A stretch of 64,000 nt of DNA from Istiophorus platypterus (lineage: Eukaryota > Chordata > Actinopteri > Istiophoriformes > Istiophoridae): assembly GCA_016859345.1 (NCBI GenBank), contig CM029121.1, positions 986,829 through 1,050,828 of the forward strand, written 5' to 3'. Of the stretch, positions 21,932 to 33,200 are shown one piece after another; the first letter of the stretch is position 1; every line of letters begins with the position of its first letter. The position numbers and the translations under genes were made by a program. The notes under the pieces are model-generated. The model did no database searches. It was not told where the DNA came from and worked only from the letters and a program-made list of their open reading frames with translations.

Positions 21932-24050
21932 GTTTATAGTTTCAAACTGTGTGTCTCTAGTTGTGTTCCGTGAGGCAACGTTTACGGTGTTCAGTGGTTC
22001 CTCTCTCTCACAGCAGCGCCGTTTAAGCTAGAAACCAAAGGCATATTCCATATGAGCAATTGTAAAATATTACTTTGGCTTTAACGAGAAAACTGTTTGG
22101 AGACCTTATTACGCGAGTAACGACGTTCAAGAACTGGCACATTGCTTACATCTCCACCAGGGATACTTGTACACTTTACAGTTTTTCTAATTTAGCTAGC
22201 ACAGAACAATAATAGTCTAGTCTACACAAGCAGTCAGGGTTCTTACTTTTGAGTCATCCTGCGCAAATGAAACCAATATTCACATTTGCCCGAAGTTATG
22301 GCGGTTGTTTCAAGTTACCGCGATAAAAATGGAGAGAACGAAGAAAAGCATTCCTTCAAATTAAAAGCCGAATCTTTAACTATGTGGACTTGTCATTAGT
22401 ATATAGATTTAGTCATTCATAATAATAAACTAGTTTTATTTAGCTACTTTGTATTGCTAAAAAACAACTTACCAAGACTACCCTAGTTGGCCAAGAAGTT
22501 GTCACTTTTACAGGAAGTACTGTTGGTGGTTTCCATGGCCTTATTTGGTTTTGTGGCCTCATTCCGCTTCTTTTACATTCTTACTTGTTACATCCATTTC
22601 GAAACGTAACCAATGAAGACGTGAATGAGTTTTATTTGTCTCATGTTTCGAAGGCAATTTATACGAATTCGTTCATGTGACTTAACTAATAACTGTTTTA
22701 CAAGTGTTTCTGCAGAATTCTGTTAGTGCACAGGTTGCTCTTTTAAAGTATTGGATTGTTTATCCACACAGATTTCCGCCTAGTTGATACCGCATTCGAG
22801 GGTTAGTTAAATCTGTCGGATGTGATAATGAAAGGTCTTAAATTTGTTTAAAATTATCCCAGTAATCTTTTGTCTTGGTTATTATGGAGGATTTTATAAC
22901 TAAAATGTGTCATATATGAATATATTAGTTTTATTTTTATCATTAATTCGATTGATGGCCCACACAATCCTATATTAATACGGGAACGTGGTATTTACTA
23001 CATTTTTCTTTGGCAGGGAATGCAGCACAATACCGGTCTTTACGTCCACTTGCAGCCCTCTCGCCTCGGGTGATAAATGTTGTCCTAAATGTTGCTAATC
23101 GGGTACAGCCTGTGCCCGTAAAAAAGAAAAGCGCATTTCTCGGTCTTAAGGTAAGACACTAAAAAGAGTCTAGTTTAATTTTTTTTTTAAAGAAATACAT
23201 GATATGACAACTTTGAATCATTGCAAACATGCAGTGCAGGTCTGTCGCCTATGTTTCTGTGCTTGTAGCTTTCCCTTTTGCCAATAATTTAGCAAAAAAA
23301 AAAAAAATCCAACTAACGTGATCTGTCTCTTCCAGTTCTAATTTGTAAACGAATTCGCTAATGATATTACGTAGTTTTATTGACGAGAATTTTTGTTTAT
23401 TGACATGTTGTTTTGCTAATAGCTTAGCCTTCACGCACCATCTTCGCCAACCCACGTTTATACTATCTGTCAATTTAAGGCGAACGACTTGTCTTTAGGA
23501 TTATAGAGTTTTTCTACAGTATGCGAAATTCAGGTGATTCACTTAGCACAATATTGTGTAAGTGACATTTTGTTTACTCGGGTCGCGATGTGATCCGGTT
23601 GGCGTTATTTTCCAAGACTCAGGAGCAGATTCCCGGGGGAAGTGAAGTCTGTTTCCCCTTCACCTCGCCTATCCCGTACCCTTACCAGTCGTGTCTTATG
23701 ATGCTAAACCTGACCCCAGTCACACCCTATTTCCAACCAGTTATCTCTACTCCTAAGCCTTAGAATCTAATGTCTACCATTGTCGTGGGGGACTAGCTAG
23801 CTAGACGAGTAGCCTGCGAATTGAGTGTTAAAACTATTTTTTTCCTTTCTTTTTACCTAGTAAATGTTGTGTGATGTCTTGTGGAGGTAGATTTTCTTGT
23901 TAATTTGTTTTAACTCCAAAACTGTGTTTTAATGTGATCCCAAGATAGTGAGTTGTACAAAATAAACGGGAGACATCTTTTTAAAGTGCGGCGTGTTGTG
24001 CTCCATAAACAGGAGCGAGCAGTACCACTCGGGCTGGGTCAAGCCTCGAC
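21932..24050. promoter_or_regulatory. Shared upstream region between acd and gan
   Basis: About 2.1 kb between two divergently transcribed start codons. It must contain both promoters, but I see no convincing TATA box. It also holds an exon-like block at 23017-23150 (separate entry). The sequence 23600-24050 is richer in CG dinucleotides than its surroundings and probably includes the gan 5' leader. Confidence 0.5.
23017..23150 (+). other. Exon-like block of unknown gene or gan/acd leader
   Basis: Bounded by a pyrimidine-rich acceptor (ttttctttggcag) and a strong donor (AAG|gtaaga). One frame is open throughout: two leading bases and exactly 44 codons, beginning NAAQYRSLRPLAALS and ending VKKKSAFLGLK. 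The frame has no ATG before a stop at about 22960, so if coding it must be an internal exon. I do not recognise the peptide. Chance is a real alternative. Confidence 0.3.
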
Positions 24051-24235
24051 ATGCCCGATCCCAGGTCGAGTGAGCCTGGTTCGAAGGTGTCAGACCCACA
24101 ACATTCCCAGAAACTGCTCAGGGTCCTTCGCACCTTCTGGCAAGAGCAAAGTTTCCACGATGCACTGCTGGTGGTCGATGGAGAGGAGCTTCCTGTCCAG
24201 AAAAACGTCCTGGCTGCTGCTAGCCCATATATCAG
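24051..24235 (+). CDS. gan: gan exon 1
   Basis: Codes residues 1-61 plus two bases of Arg62. Contains the start codon, SDPQHSQKLLRVL and the first part of the BTB fold up to LAAASPYI. Donor AG|gtcaga. The ATG at 24051 gives an N-terminus slightly longer than the human one; no closer in-frame ATG fits better. Confidence 0.95.
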
Positions 24236-27200
24236 GTCAGATATAGAAATTTTGGCAGTGAACGTTTGCCCTGGTCATTGAGCGCAGTCAGTCACAGCCC
24301 AGATATGATCGTGCATTTGTTGTCATTGTCTGTTGTTTACAATGTTAAAGCAGCATGGGTGTGTCCACCCCCACCCACAGTGGTAATGGTACTAATGAGA
24401 ATGATAGAAGAGCTGCAGGATTCCAGTTTTAATTTTCATGTTTTGTCATATTTAGTATGTACTGATTATATCCTGTTAGGACCAAGCTGAACTACAACCC
24501 TCCAAAGGCAGATGGGTCCACCTACAAGATTGAGCTGCAAGGGGTCTCCATGGCTATCATGAAACAGATCCTGGACTACATCTTCAGTGGTGAAGTGAGT
24601 GTGGAGGCTTTTAAAAGCAAAAAGTTACATGCTTAGACTTTACCTGTGGTAAGCATTGGTATTGTTTCCTATTCATCCTAATATTCTGTGGTGGATATCT
24701 ATTTGGCCTGTATTGCTCCACCTTCCTCTTTGTCTCACTGCCTCCCTGTGTGTGTGTGTGTGTGTGTGTGTTTTTGTGTGCACCTTAAACACACACAGAT
24801 CACTTTGAGTGAAGAAACCATCCAGGAGACGGTGCAGGCATCTGACCTGCTCCTCATGACTGACCTTAAATCCCTGTGCTCTCAGTTCTTAGAGAGCTGC
24901 ATCACTGCAGAGAACTGCATTGGCATCCGGCTCTTCTCTTTGCACTATTGCCTTTACCATGTCCACTATGCTGCTACAGAATTCCTGCAAACACATTTTC
25001 GTGATGTGGCCCTCACTGAGGAGTTCAGGGAGTTACCACCACAGAGGCTCTGTGAGGTGCTTGCCATGGAAAAGTTGAATGTGGGCAATGAAAAGCACAT
25101 ACTGGAGGCTGTGGTGCGATGGTTTGCACACGACCCTGAGGATCGCAGGGTGGGTAACGCTCACTGAGGGGATGAGACAAGAGAGTTATAAAAAATGTGG
25201 ATGGGTACTTTTGCCACCAACAGCCAATTATATAAATTGATATCCCTTTTGCTGACTGAAATTGACTTTAAAAGGGAATAAGGGCTTTTCAAGTTTTCTG
25301 CATAGATTTGTGTGTCAAACTTTGTTTTGTCAAGTTATAGGAGTCTGATTATTGATTTTTGTCAGGATGAAAATGATTGGAAACTAAGGGCTACCTGGAA
25401 TGACAGGAAAATACCAGAGCAAGAATTTTTCTTTTTTCTTTTATTTTTTTAAATTAAGAATGGGTATCTGTATTTTGGTTAGGGTGCTCCACCATTTTAA
25501 ATGTTTTTTGTTAGTAGTCCACTCTTATATTTCTTTCTTGGAGCCTCCTGTACATTTACCATTTTATTTTGCCATGTAATATTCCACACAAATAGCGTTA
25601 AAACACATAAAACATGTTCATCTTTAGAAAACATTCTCCCCTAGCATGTTATTGCTAAAAACAAAAAATAATGAATCATTTTCACTCATTGTATTGTTAA
25701 ACTACACTAATCATTAGTTTTTATATTAACAATGGATTGACCAAGTAATATGAAATGTGTTGCTTGCGATGTTGAACTCGGAGAATTATTTAGCAACTTT
25801 GCAGTTCCCCACAGCTCGGTCTGCCATTTTAGTGTTTTTCAGTTAATTGTTTTGGCTTTACCGTTTGCGACACTGCTCAAATCAGTAGGCACATCAGGTA
25901 GCTATTTCAGAGAGAAGGCTATGAAAAACTCCACCCTCCCACACTTATTTTGGCAGGGGGGGTTGGAGAATAAAACGGCTAAAAATTACAGTGAATATTA
26001 GACTTATATTTCTGCTGGAAGTTTAAATGGGTAACATCTTCCCAACTTGTTCACTAAATTAACTCTGTAAGATTATGATATATCAGTTTTGTTTTATAGC
26101 TTGTTCCTGTGTTCAGAAGTTGCCAAAAAAAGTGAAATGATGTTTCCTTAAGTGCTTCAAGCTTCTGTTTGTTCCATAAAACCACAAAGTAAATCTTATT
26201 TCATCTGTATTTGCAGGTACATATAAAGGAAGTGATGTCTGCTGTATGGCTACAAGGCCTGGACATGAGCTACCTGAGAGAACAGGTAGAGAACCTGTAA
26301 AGTGCTCTTCAGACTTAAATGTGTGCTTTATAGTGTTATTGTTGTATAACAACTGAGCCCATGTGGTTCAGTTATGTTTGAGCCTCTGAAAATGAGGGAC
26401 AGTGTATAAAAATAACTGTAATTCCAAAATGGTTAATGTAATATTTTTGTTAAACCCATTGAATTGAGGCTGAAAATCTACATTTCATTTGCATCTTGAT
26501 TTGCTTGTTTCAAATACATCGTGGTGTGTTTACAGTGGAAAAAATATGAAAATTGTGTCACTGTTAAAATGCTTTTGTACCTAACTGAATAGGCTTATTT
26601 TAAGGCAAAAACCCTCCTTGACAAACTCACTAGCTAACCTTGGTGTATGTTCCATGGTATCCCACCAGGCCATGGGGGAGCCACTGATGAGGGAGGTGAT
26701 CAGAGAGTACTGTCAGCCGGTGCTGGGGGACAGTCAGTTGCAGGGTGAGGCTCTGCTTGCTGCCTTCAAACCACGAGGTTACTCTGAGTGTATAGTTATT
26801 GCCGGAGGAGAGGATCGCAAGTGAGTCTACTGTCTTTATTTATTTATTTATCATTTCATTTATTTGTCACTAGCATTACTGTTATCATAATCTTTGAAGT
26901 TCAGTTGAAAGCTTCAATGTCCATCACTAACTCAAAAAAACTCTTCCATTTAAGTCCACAAAGGTTTTGGATAAAAAAAAACAAGATGTTGAATTTTTTT
27001 CCCTATGAAAATGATCAATTATCAACAGTTTCAATGTAGAACTATCAGAACATACATTTAAAAGCCTACTTCAAATGTAGTTGCTGTGCAGTAATTTTCT
27101 GTTTCAAGTTTCAAGACACTTTGGGCCATCAACAGCAAAGAAATAAGGGTATTTTAGAGTGAAATGTGGTCACAACCAGAGGAATAGGTTAAATTAGCGC

Positions 27201-30200
27201 AGAGTTCACCCAGATCACACTGTTGACTCACATCCTGTTTGGTCTGATGGTTTTCATCCTCTACAGAAGCAGAAAGCCAACTGCTGTGACACGCTGCATG
27301 TGTCCGCTCTATGACACTAACAGACAGGCTTGGATCGAGCTGCAGGCAATGAGTGTCGCCCGCCTTGGCCATGGGGTGGTTGCTGCTGGTCAGTGCTGGG
27401 CTAAGGCCAGTAAATTCATGTATTTAAGAGAATTCCTCTTTAACAGAACAGAGCAAATGGCAGGTCCAGCAAATACACGAGTCGGTAAAAATAATGTCTT
27501 TCCTGTCTGTTAGAGGGCTTTCTGTTTGTGATGGGCGGAACAGATGAACACAGCACAGTCTTGGACAGTGGAGAGAAATATGACCCTGACTCCAACACCT
27601 GGAGCCTCATACCCCCAATGCTTCAGGTATACTAACCTCTTCTACTAACCTCCAGGTTTCAGCAACTAGAATTAATCCTCCATTATAAGTATATAATCCA
27701 CTTGAATTGATCTTTGCAGTAAATATCTTTCTGTCCAATTTTTGTTACCTTTTTTCTTCCATTTAATATAAAGCTAAAGCCCACCCTCAGCTCAGTCTTT
27801 CTATAAAATTTACACCGAAAAGGTTTGATAAATAATCATTTCTGCTATTGATATTTACTGCTGTTTGTGAATTTAAGCAGGGTAGAATTACCAGTTCATC
27901 AGAAGAAATGCATTGCTGCGGCCATGTTATAGTATATGGTCTTACTTTTTATTTCTTTACTTTATGACCACCAGGTGTCAGCAGAGCTGCAGTGCAAGTT
28001 CAGTTTCACCTTTAGTTGAAAATTTGAAATTCACTCCCACTCAACTGCATATATTTCATAGAGAATGTGTAGTAATTCACATCTGTTCATTATACAGTTG
28101 GTTGCACAAATATTTTGACAGTGTCACAATTTTTACCTCTGTACAGGACCATGATGGATGTGAAACAAAGCCATCAGGATCTTACTGAAGTGTAAATTTT
28201 AGCTTTAATTTATGAGGTCTTGATGACTTTGTTTCAAATCCATTTTGGTGGTGCACAGAGGCAAAAGGATGAAAATTGTTTCACTGTCCAAATATCAGAC
28301 TTCAATATATTATTAATTCATCAGCTTTCACCTTTCAGAAGGTTTGTGGGGGCTGAAGAAAATCGCAGCTGAAATTAGACAAGAGGGGGGTACAGCCTAG
28401 ACAGGTTGCCAATCAGTCACAGGGCTGACAGATGCAGACAAAACCATTCTCAACAGGCCTATGGACAGTTTAGAGTCACCAGTTAACATAACCTGCTAGC
28501 GAGCCACAGGTTTGAACCCAGAACCTTCCTGTCATGAGACCACAGTGCTAAGTGCTGTACTGCTGTGCCACCTGTGTTGTTTAGATAAAATTATTATTCA
28601 GTTAATATTTTTATAGATAAGAATACGGGACTAAAGTAATGTTAGAAAATCACTAGCCTAAATTCATTAAAGAAAAGCAAGAGTGATTAAAGATAGTCAA
28701 AGATTCTTTGCAAATGTTATCATGTTGAAAACATTTTATGATTTTCTTTTTCACAACTTAATATATTGCATTTTGAAGAGCCATGGCAAACTAGGAGATA
28801 AACTTTAAATAACTGTAGATTTAAATGGGGGAAAAAGAGACTAAGACCAAACAAACAAAAAAAGCAAATAAAAGAAGAGAATTTGGTCACAAATGAGGGA
28901 TAAGTAGTCCTATCACTCAGGGTTAGATGGACTCTATGAAAACAAACAACATAATTTGTTTATACATGTCCCCATATACTGTACATACAGACAGACAGGT
29001 GACATATTAAAGGAAAAAAACAACATAAAGTGTCCTAGTCATTTGTTAGTCTCAACCATTCCTCCAAAAGATGATGATGATTGAGAGCACTGTCTAACAT
29101 AATGGTACATACTCTTCGATAAGTGTTCAGCTGGGTTAAGATCTGTCTGATCATTGTCAGTCTGGTGATCACAAGTAAAGATTATTTCAGTGTATGAAAA
29201 GACGAGTCCCGGTGTCTTACACAAACTTGCAGAAGGCTGTCTTAATGGACACCTATTTTTTTCTATCTTTGCAAAATATAAGATATCTCTAATCCATAAG
29301 TGATATGGGAATGGAGTCCGGCTCTTCCGACAAGAATCATATGTCCAGCTAAATGTCCTACAATTAAAATCTCTCATATGATTCAGTAATGCAGATTTAA
29401 GTTTGATGCAAAATAGAGAACGAATTGTAGAGGGTTTGATAGGAATACTTTTATGAAATAGTTTTAAATACATCCAAGCAAAAACTTGTGCAAAGCGTAA
29501 AACAAACATATGAAAAGCCTTATATTGATGACCCATACCACAGACAGGTCAGTCTCATTATAATGTTTTACAACCTGAGCTAACACTGTATCAGACTTAA
29601 CCTAGCGGAGATAGCAAAGGTGTGAACCTGATACAATCACTCGTCCCAGACCACATCTGGTGTGTCAAGATATAAATCATCCCCCTTCAACATTTCAATA
29701 GGATGGAGTGAGATAGGGTTTAAAGAGAAGATCAGACTAGATTGCAGTGGATTTATGGAAAATTAAAAAAAAAAAAGATTGAAATACATATCTTTGATTT
29801 TTTTTTTTTTTTTTTTTTTTACCATAAACATGTCAAAAGGAAATGTTACAATGATTAAGGAACAGTGGAATGAGAGATTTACTTCTTTTGGCTCTAGGAG
29901 AGGGGAAGACCAAAGGCCAAAATTTCATTTTAATTGTTTCCGAAGCCTTAATGTTGAATGAAGTACCACATTTCTCCAATAGGAGAATGAGAATGAGAGC
30001 CCTCCAGATGAAATCAAAAGTAGATCAAGTTTAAGATCCAGTAGTACAATCTAAAATTTGGACAGGCTAACCCACATAGAAATTTTGGTCGCTGGGGCAG
30101 AGTCTTACAGAGTCTTCTAATTTCAGATTTATTCGGACAATTTTTTTTTTAATTTTTTTTTTTTTTTTTAATCAAAAAGGCTTGCTGAAGAAAAATTGGT

Positions 30201-33200
30201 TGGAAAAACTTTGGAAGGGTACTCATTTTAATAGAATTAATCGGGGCTGCTAGGTAAAAAGTTTATGAAGACCAATGGTTAAAAACATCCTGTTTCTCAG
30301 AAACTAATGGAAGAAAGAGTTTAATGATTTCAAAAGATGAAAAAGAACTTACCAGCCTGATCTCCCTGTGTAGATCACTCCAACAATTTGGAACTCATTA
30401 CATTTGGCTTGTAATCTACATTTTGGGAGAGTTAGTAAAGACACGTATAACAACCCATGACAATGTCTGATTAAAAAGCAAGTGATGTAGCTTGGTGTCG
30501 TACTTCTATTCTGTCATTTCAAGACAAACATTTTTGCATTTAAAGGTCCTGTGTGTAGTTGGATGTGTTGGACATTGCTGTGATTTGATTATCATGTCCC
30601 TGATTTATGTAGGCTCGTCAGAACTTTGGTGTCGTGGAGCTGGACGGCCTAATCTACGTCCTTGGGGGAGAGAACGAAGTAACGGAGCTGATCACCGTTG
30701 AAGTGTTTGACCCTCACTTCAGTAACTGGAAGATGCAGACCAGTATGACCATGATCCGCAAGGTGACAGTACACAGTCTTATCATAATCACAGGGCAGGT
30801 GAACTTGTAACACAGTAGACGACTGGGACCCAATAATGTCTTAGTACAGTAGTAAGCATTAGATCAGTAGTTAAAATGACTTTTAAGTAAAAAAGAAAGA
30901 TAAAACTTAATTACAATATTCTATATTTCACATCTGCTGTGACTATCAACATAATTGATATTATAGATGGATATGAATATGTTTTAATATACACTGCACT
31001 TAGTTTAAAAACCCAAAACAAATTACTGAGTATTTTGCCATAAAGCCTCTGTAAAACATAGCTAATATAGATTTTACTGTACTGTACTGTATATGCTCAT
31101 CCTTGTATGTTCAGGTTCTCCCAGATTTCCAGAATGGCTATAGCACTGAGATCCTGAGATCAGACGCTATTGTGTGAAATCATTCTGGCCTGCCTGTAGA
31201 GGGGCTACAGAGGTGGCATCATTTGTTTAGCCAGTCAGTCCTTCTATTGCTCTTCCAACACTTTCATCATTTGTCCGGAGTGAGATATCTTGACATCTAT
31301 TAGCTTGATGGCCAGGAGATTTGCTTTGGATATTCATGGAGGTTCAGCCCTTAAGACAGACTTTATGTACTGACTACCATGTAATTTAATAAACATATTA
31401 AGTCTCCAGGGGATTAACTCTAATATGCACACTTTACATTAAATCTAGCACCACACTTATGCTAAAAATGTTGTCTTTGCTCAATGACAGTCTTATAATT
31501 TTTCCTTAGGGGAAACCCTTTTCATTTCACCATTATAGGGAAATTGCAGCCTTGTTAATATTATTTAACATTAAAATTATATATAATATTTTGGTGTTTT
31601 TAAAAAAAAAAGGGATGAGGTTTTTTGTTATTGATCAAACTTTGATTATTTTTTTAATTAACTCAGTATTCATTCAGTTTATTTAATGTAACCAACTAGT
31701 GAAAAAAGCCCATCACAATTTACTCCAAGGTGACAAAAAAATTTGTTTTGTTTGACCAACAGTGAAAAAAACAAAGCTACAGTATTCATAATTGTAAGCA
31801 AGGAAAGTCCTTATATTCAAGGAGGTGGAAATGGTGAATGTTAAGCATAAAGGATGAATCCATTATGATATATGTCTACGATATATCCCAGCTGAAGTTC
31901 AGCTGTAGACCTTCTTAACATGGTATCCTTCCTCTTTCTCTCTCACCCCTATAACTATCAAAATAAAGGGGAAAAAAATGCCTGAAAAATACCTTTTAAA
32001 ACTTGTTGTTTAGTAATTCTCTATCAGTCCAGTAATTTTTTCAGTGCTAAACAAAACCTGTCCTCTATGCCCAAATTAAGGGGACCTGGAAGACCAGGAA
32101 AAATTTCCGAAAGTAATTCCCAACATAAAATGGACTTTTCTTGACTCTTTATCTGGTTGTTGCCTATTTCTTTCTCTTGCACCAGATGATTAGGCAGGAC
32201 GTTGTAGGACACACACTCAATAGTGTATCTGAAATGACCATGCAAAATGGACACAGGACACTCACAGCTGTTGTTGAGACTTGTCCAAAAATTAGACAGA
32301 ATTTGAACTGAGTGATTCAGTTTTTTACAGTGAACATGTATCCACATTCTGTTATTTGTACAACTGTGTCTGTCTTTCCTTCAGGTGGGCTGCTATGCCT
32401 CCATGAATAAGAAAATCTATGCCATAGGTGGGGGTTCGTACGGGAAGCTGTTTGACTCAGTTGAATGCTTTGACCCAAAAACCCAGCAGTGGACCGGCCT
32501 CTGTCCTCTGAAAGAGAGAAGGTAAATACCACAACTGATTGCATGAGCTGTTGTGGTCTGAGCAGTACAAACAAAGAGGATATGTAATTTGATCAGCTGA
32601 CATACAAGTAAGTCTTTCTTTTTTTCTCATGTTATTGGCTTATCTTCTTATTTTCTTCCATTTTCTCTCTTGAAAATATTTTTGTCACATTACACACATG
32701 CACTGTATAATCAAAATGTTCAACTTCAGCTATTGATACTTTGTACTTCTTTGTATTGTATAGTCATGTCACTCTCCCAAAATAGTTTTAGTTTCATTTT
32801 TACTTCCATGTTGTTATACTGACATATCACAGTGTTGCTCAGGATGATAAAGTAATTATAACTGAGGCTGTTGAGTCACAATATGTACATTTATTAGTCA
32901 TAGAATTACTTTTGACCTAAAGCTGTGAAAAAACATTCAGCTATCAATCTTTCGGTTTAGATATCTCTAGAAACACCATGGGAAATGGATTGATCAAGCT
33001 AATGTGTGCACTAAACCCTTAAGAAAGTGTGTCACATGCCTTGGAGAGTTACTTTTTTTTTTTTGGCACCACTTTCAACTCAAATGTCAACTTGAAACAT
33101 CTCTTTACAGGGCTTCTTTATAGCATTGTTTCTGTTTTTTAGAATGGTTGCTACACTTAAAGCAGTTTTGTCTTCTTCTTGGTTGTCGTCTTCTAGACTG

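Noticed and set aside
20246..21973. Plus-strand frames and other minus-strand frames over acd
   Set aside because: Shadows of the 602-codon acd frame, which alone carries conserved TPP1 blocks.
23953..24246. 97-codon plus-strand frame overlapping gan exon 1
   Set aside because: It is in a different frame from the BTB-coding frame that starts at 24051 and matches gigaxonin.
29039..29536. 165-codon minus-strand frame as an independent gene
   Set aside because: It continues a decayed L1-like region in gan intron 7.
32024..32347. 107-codon minus-strand frame in gan intron 8
   Set aside because: No recognisable motif, no supporting splice or poly(A) context. It may be a transposon scrap, but I could not support that.
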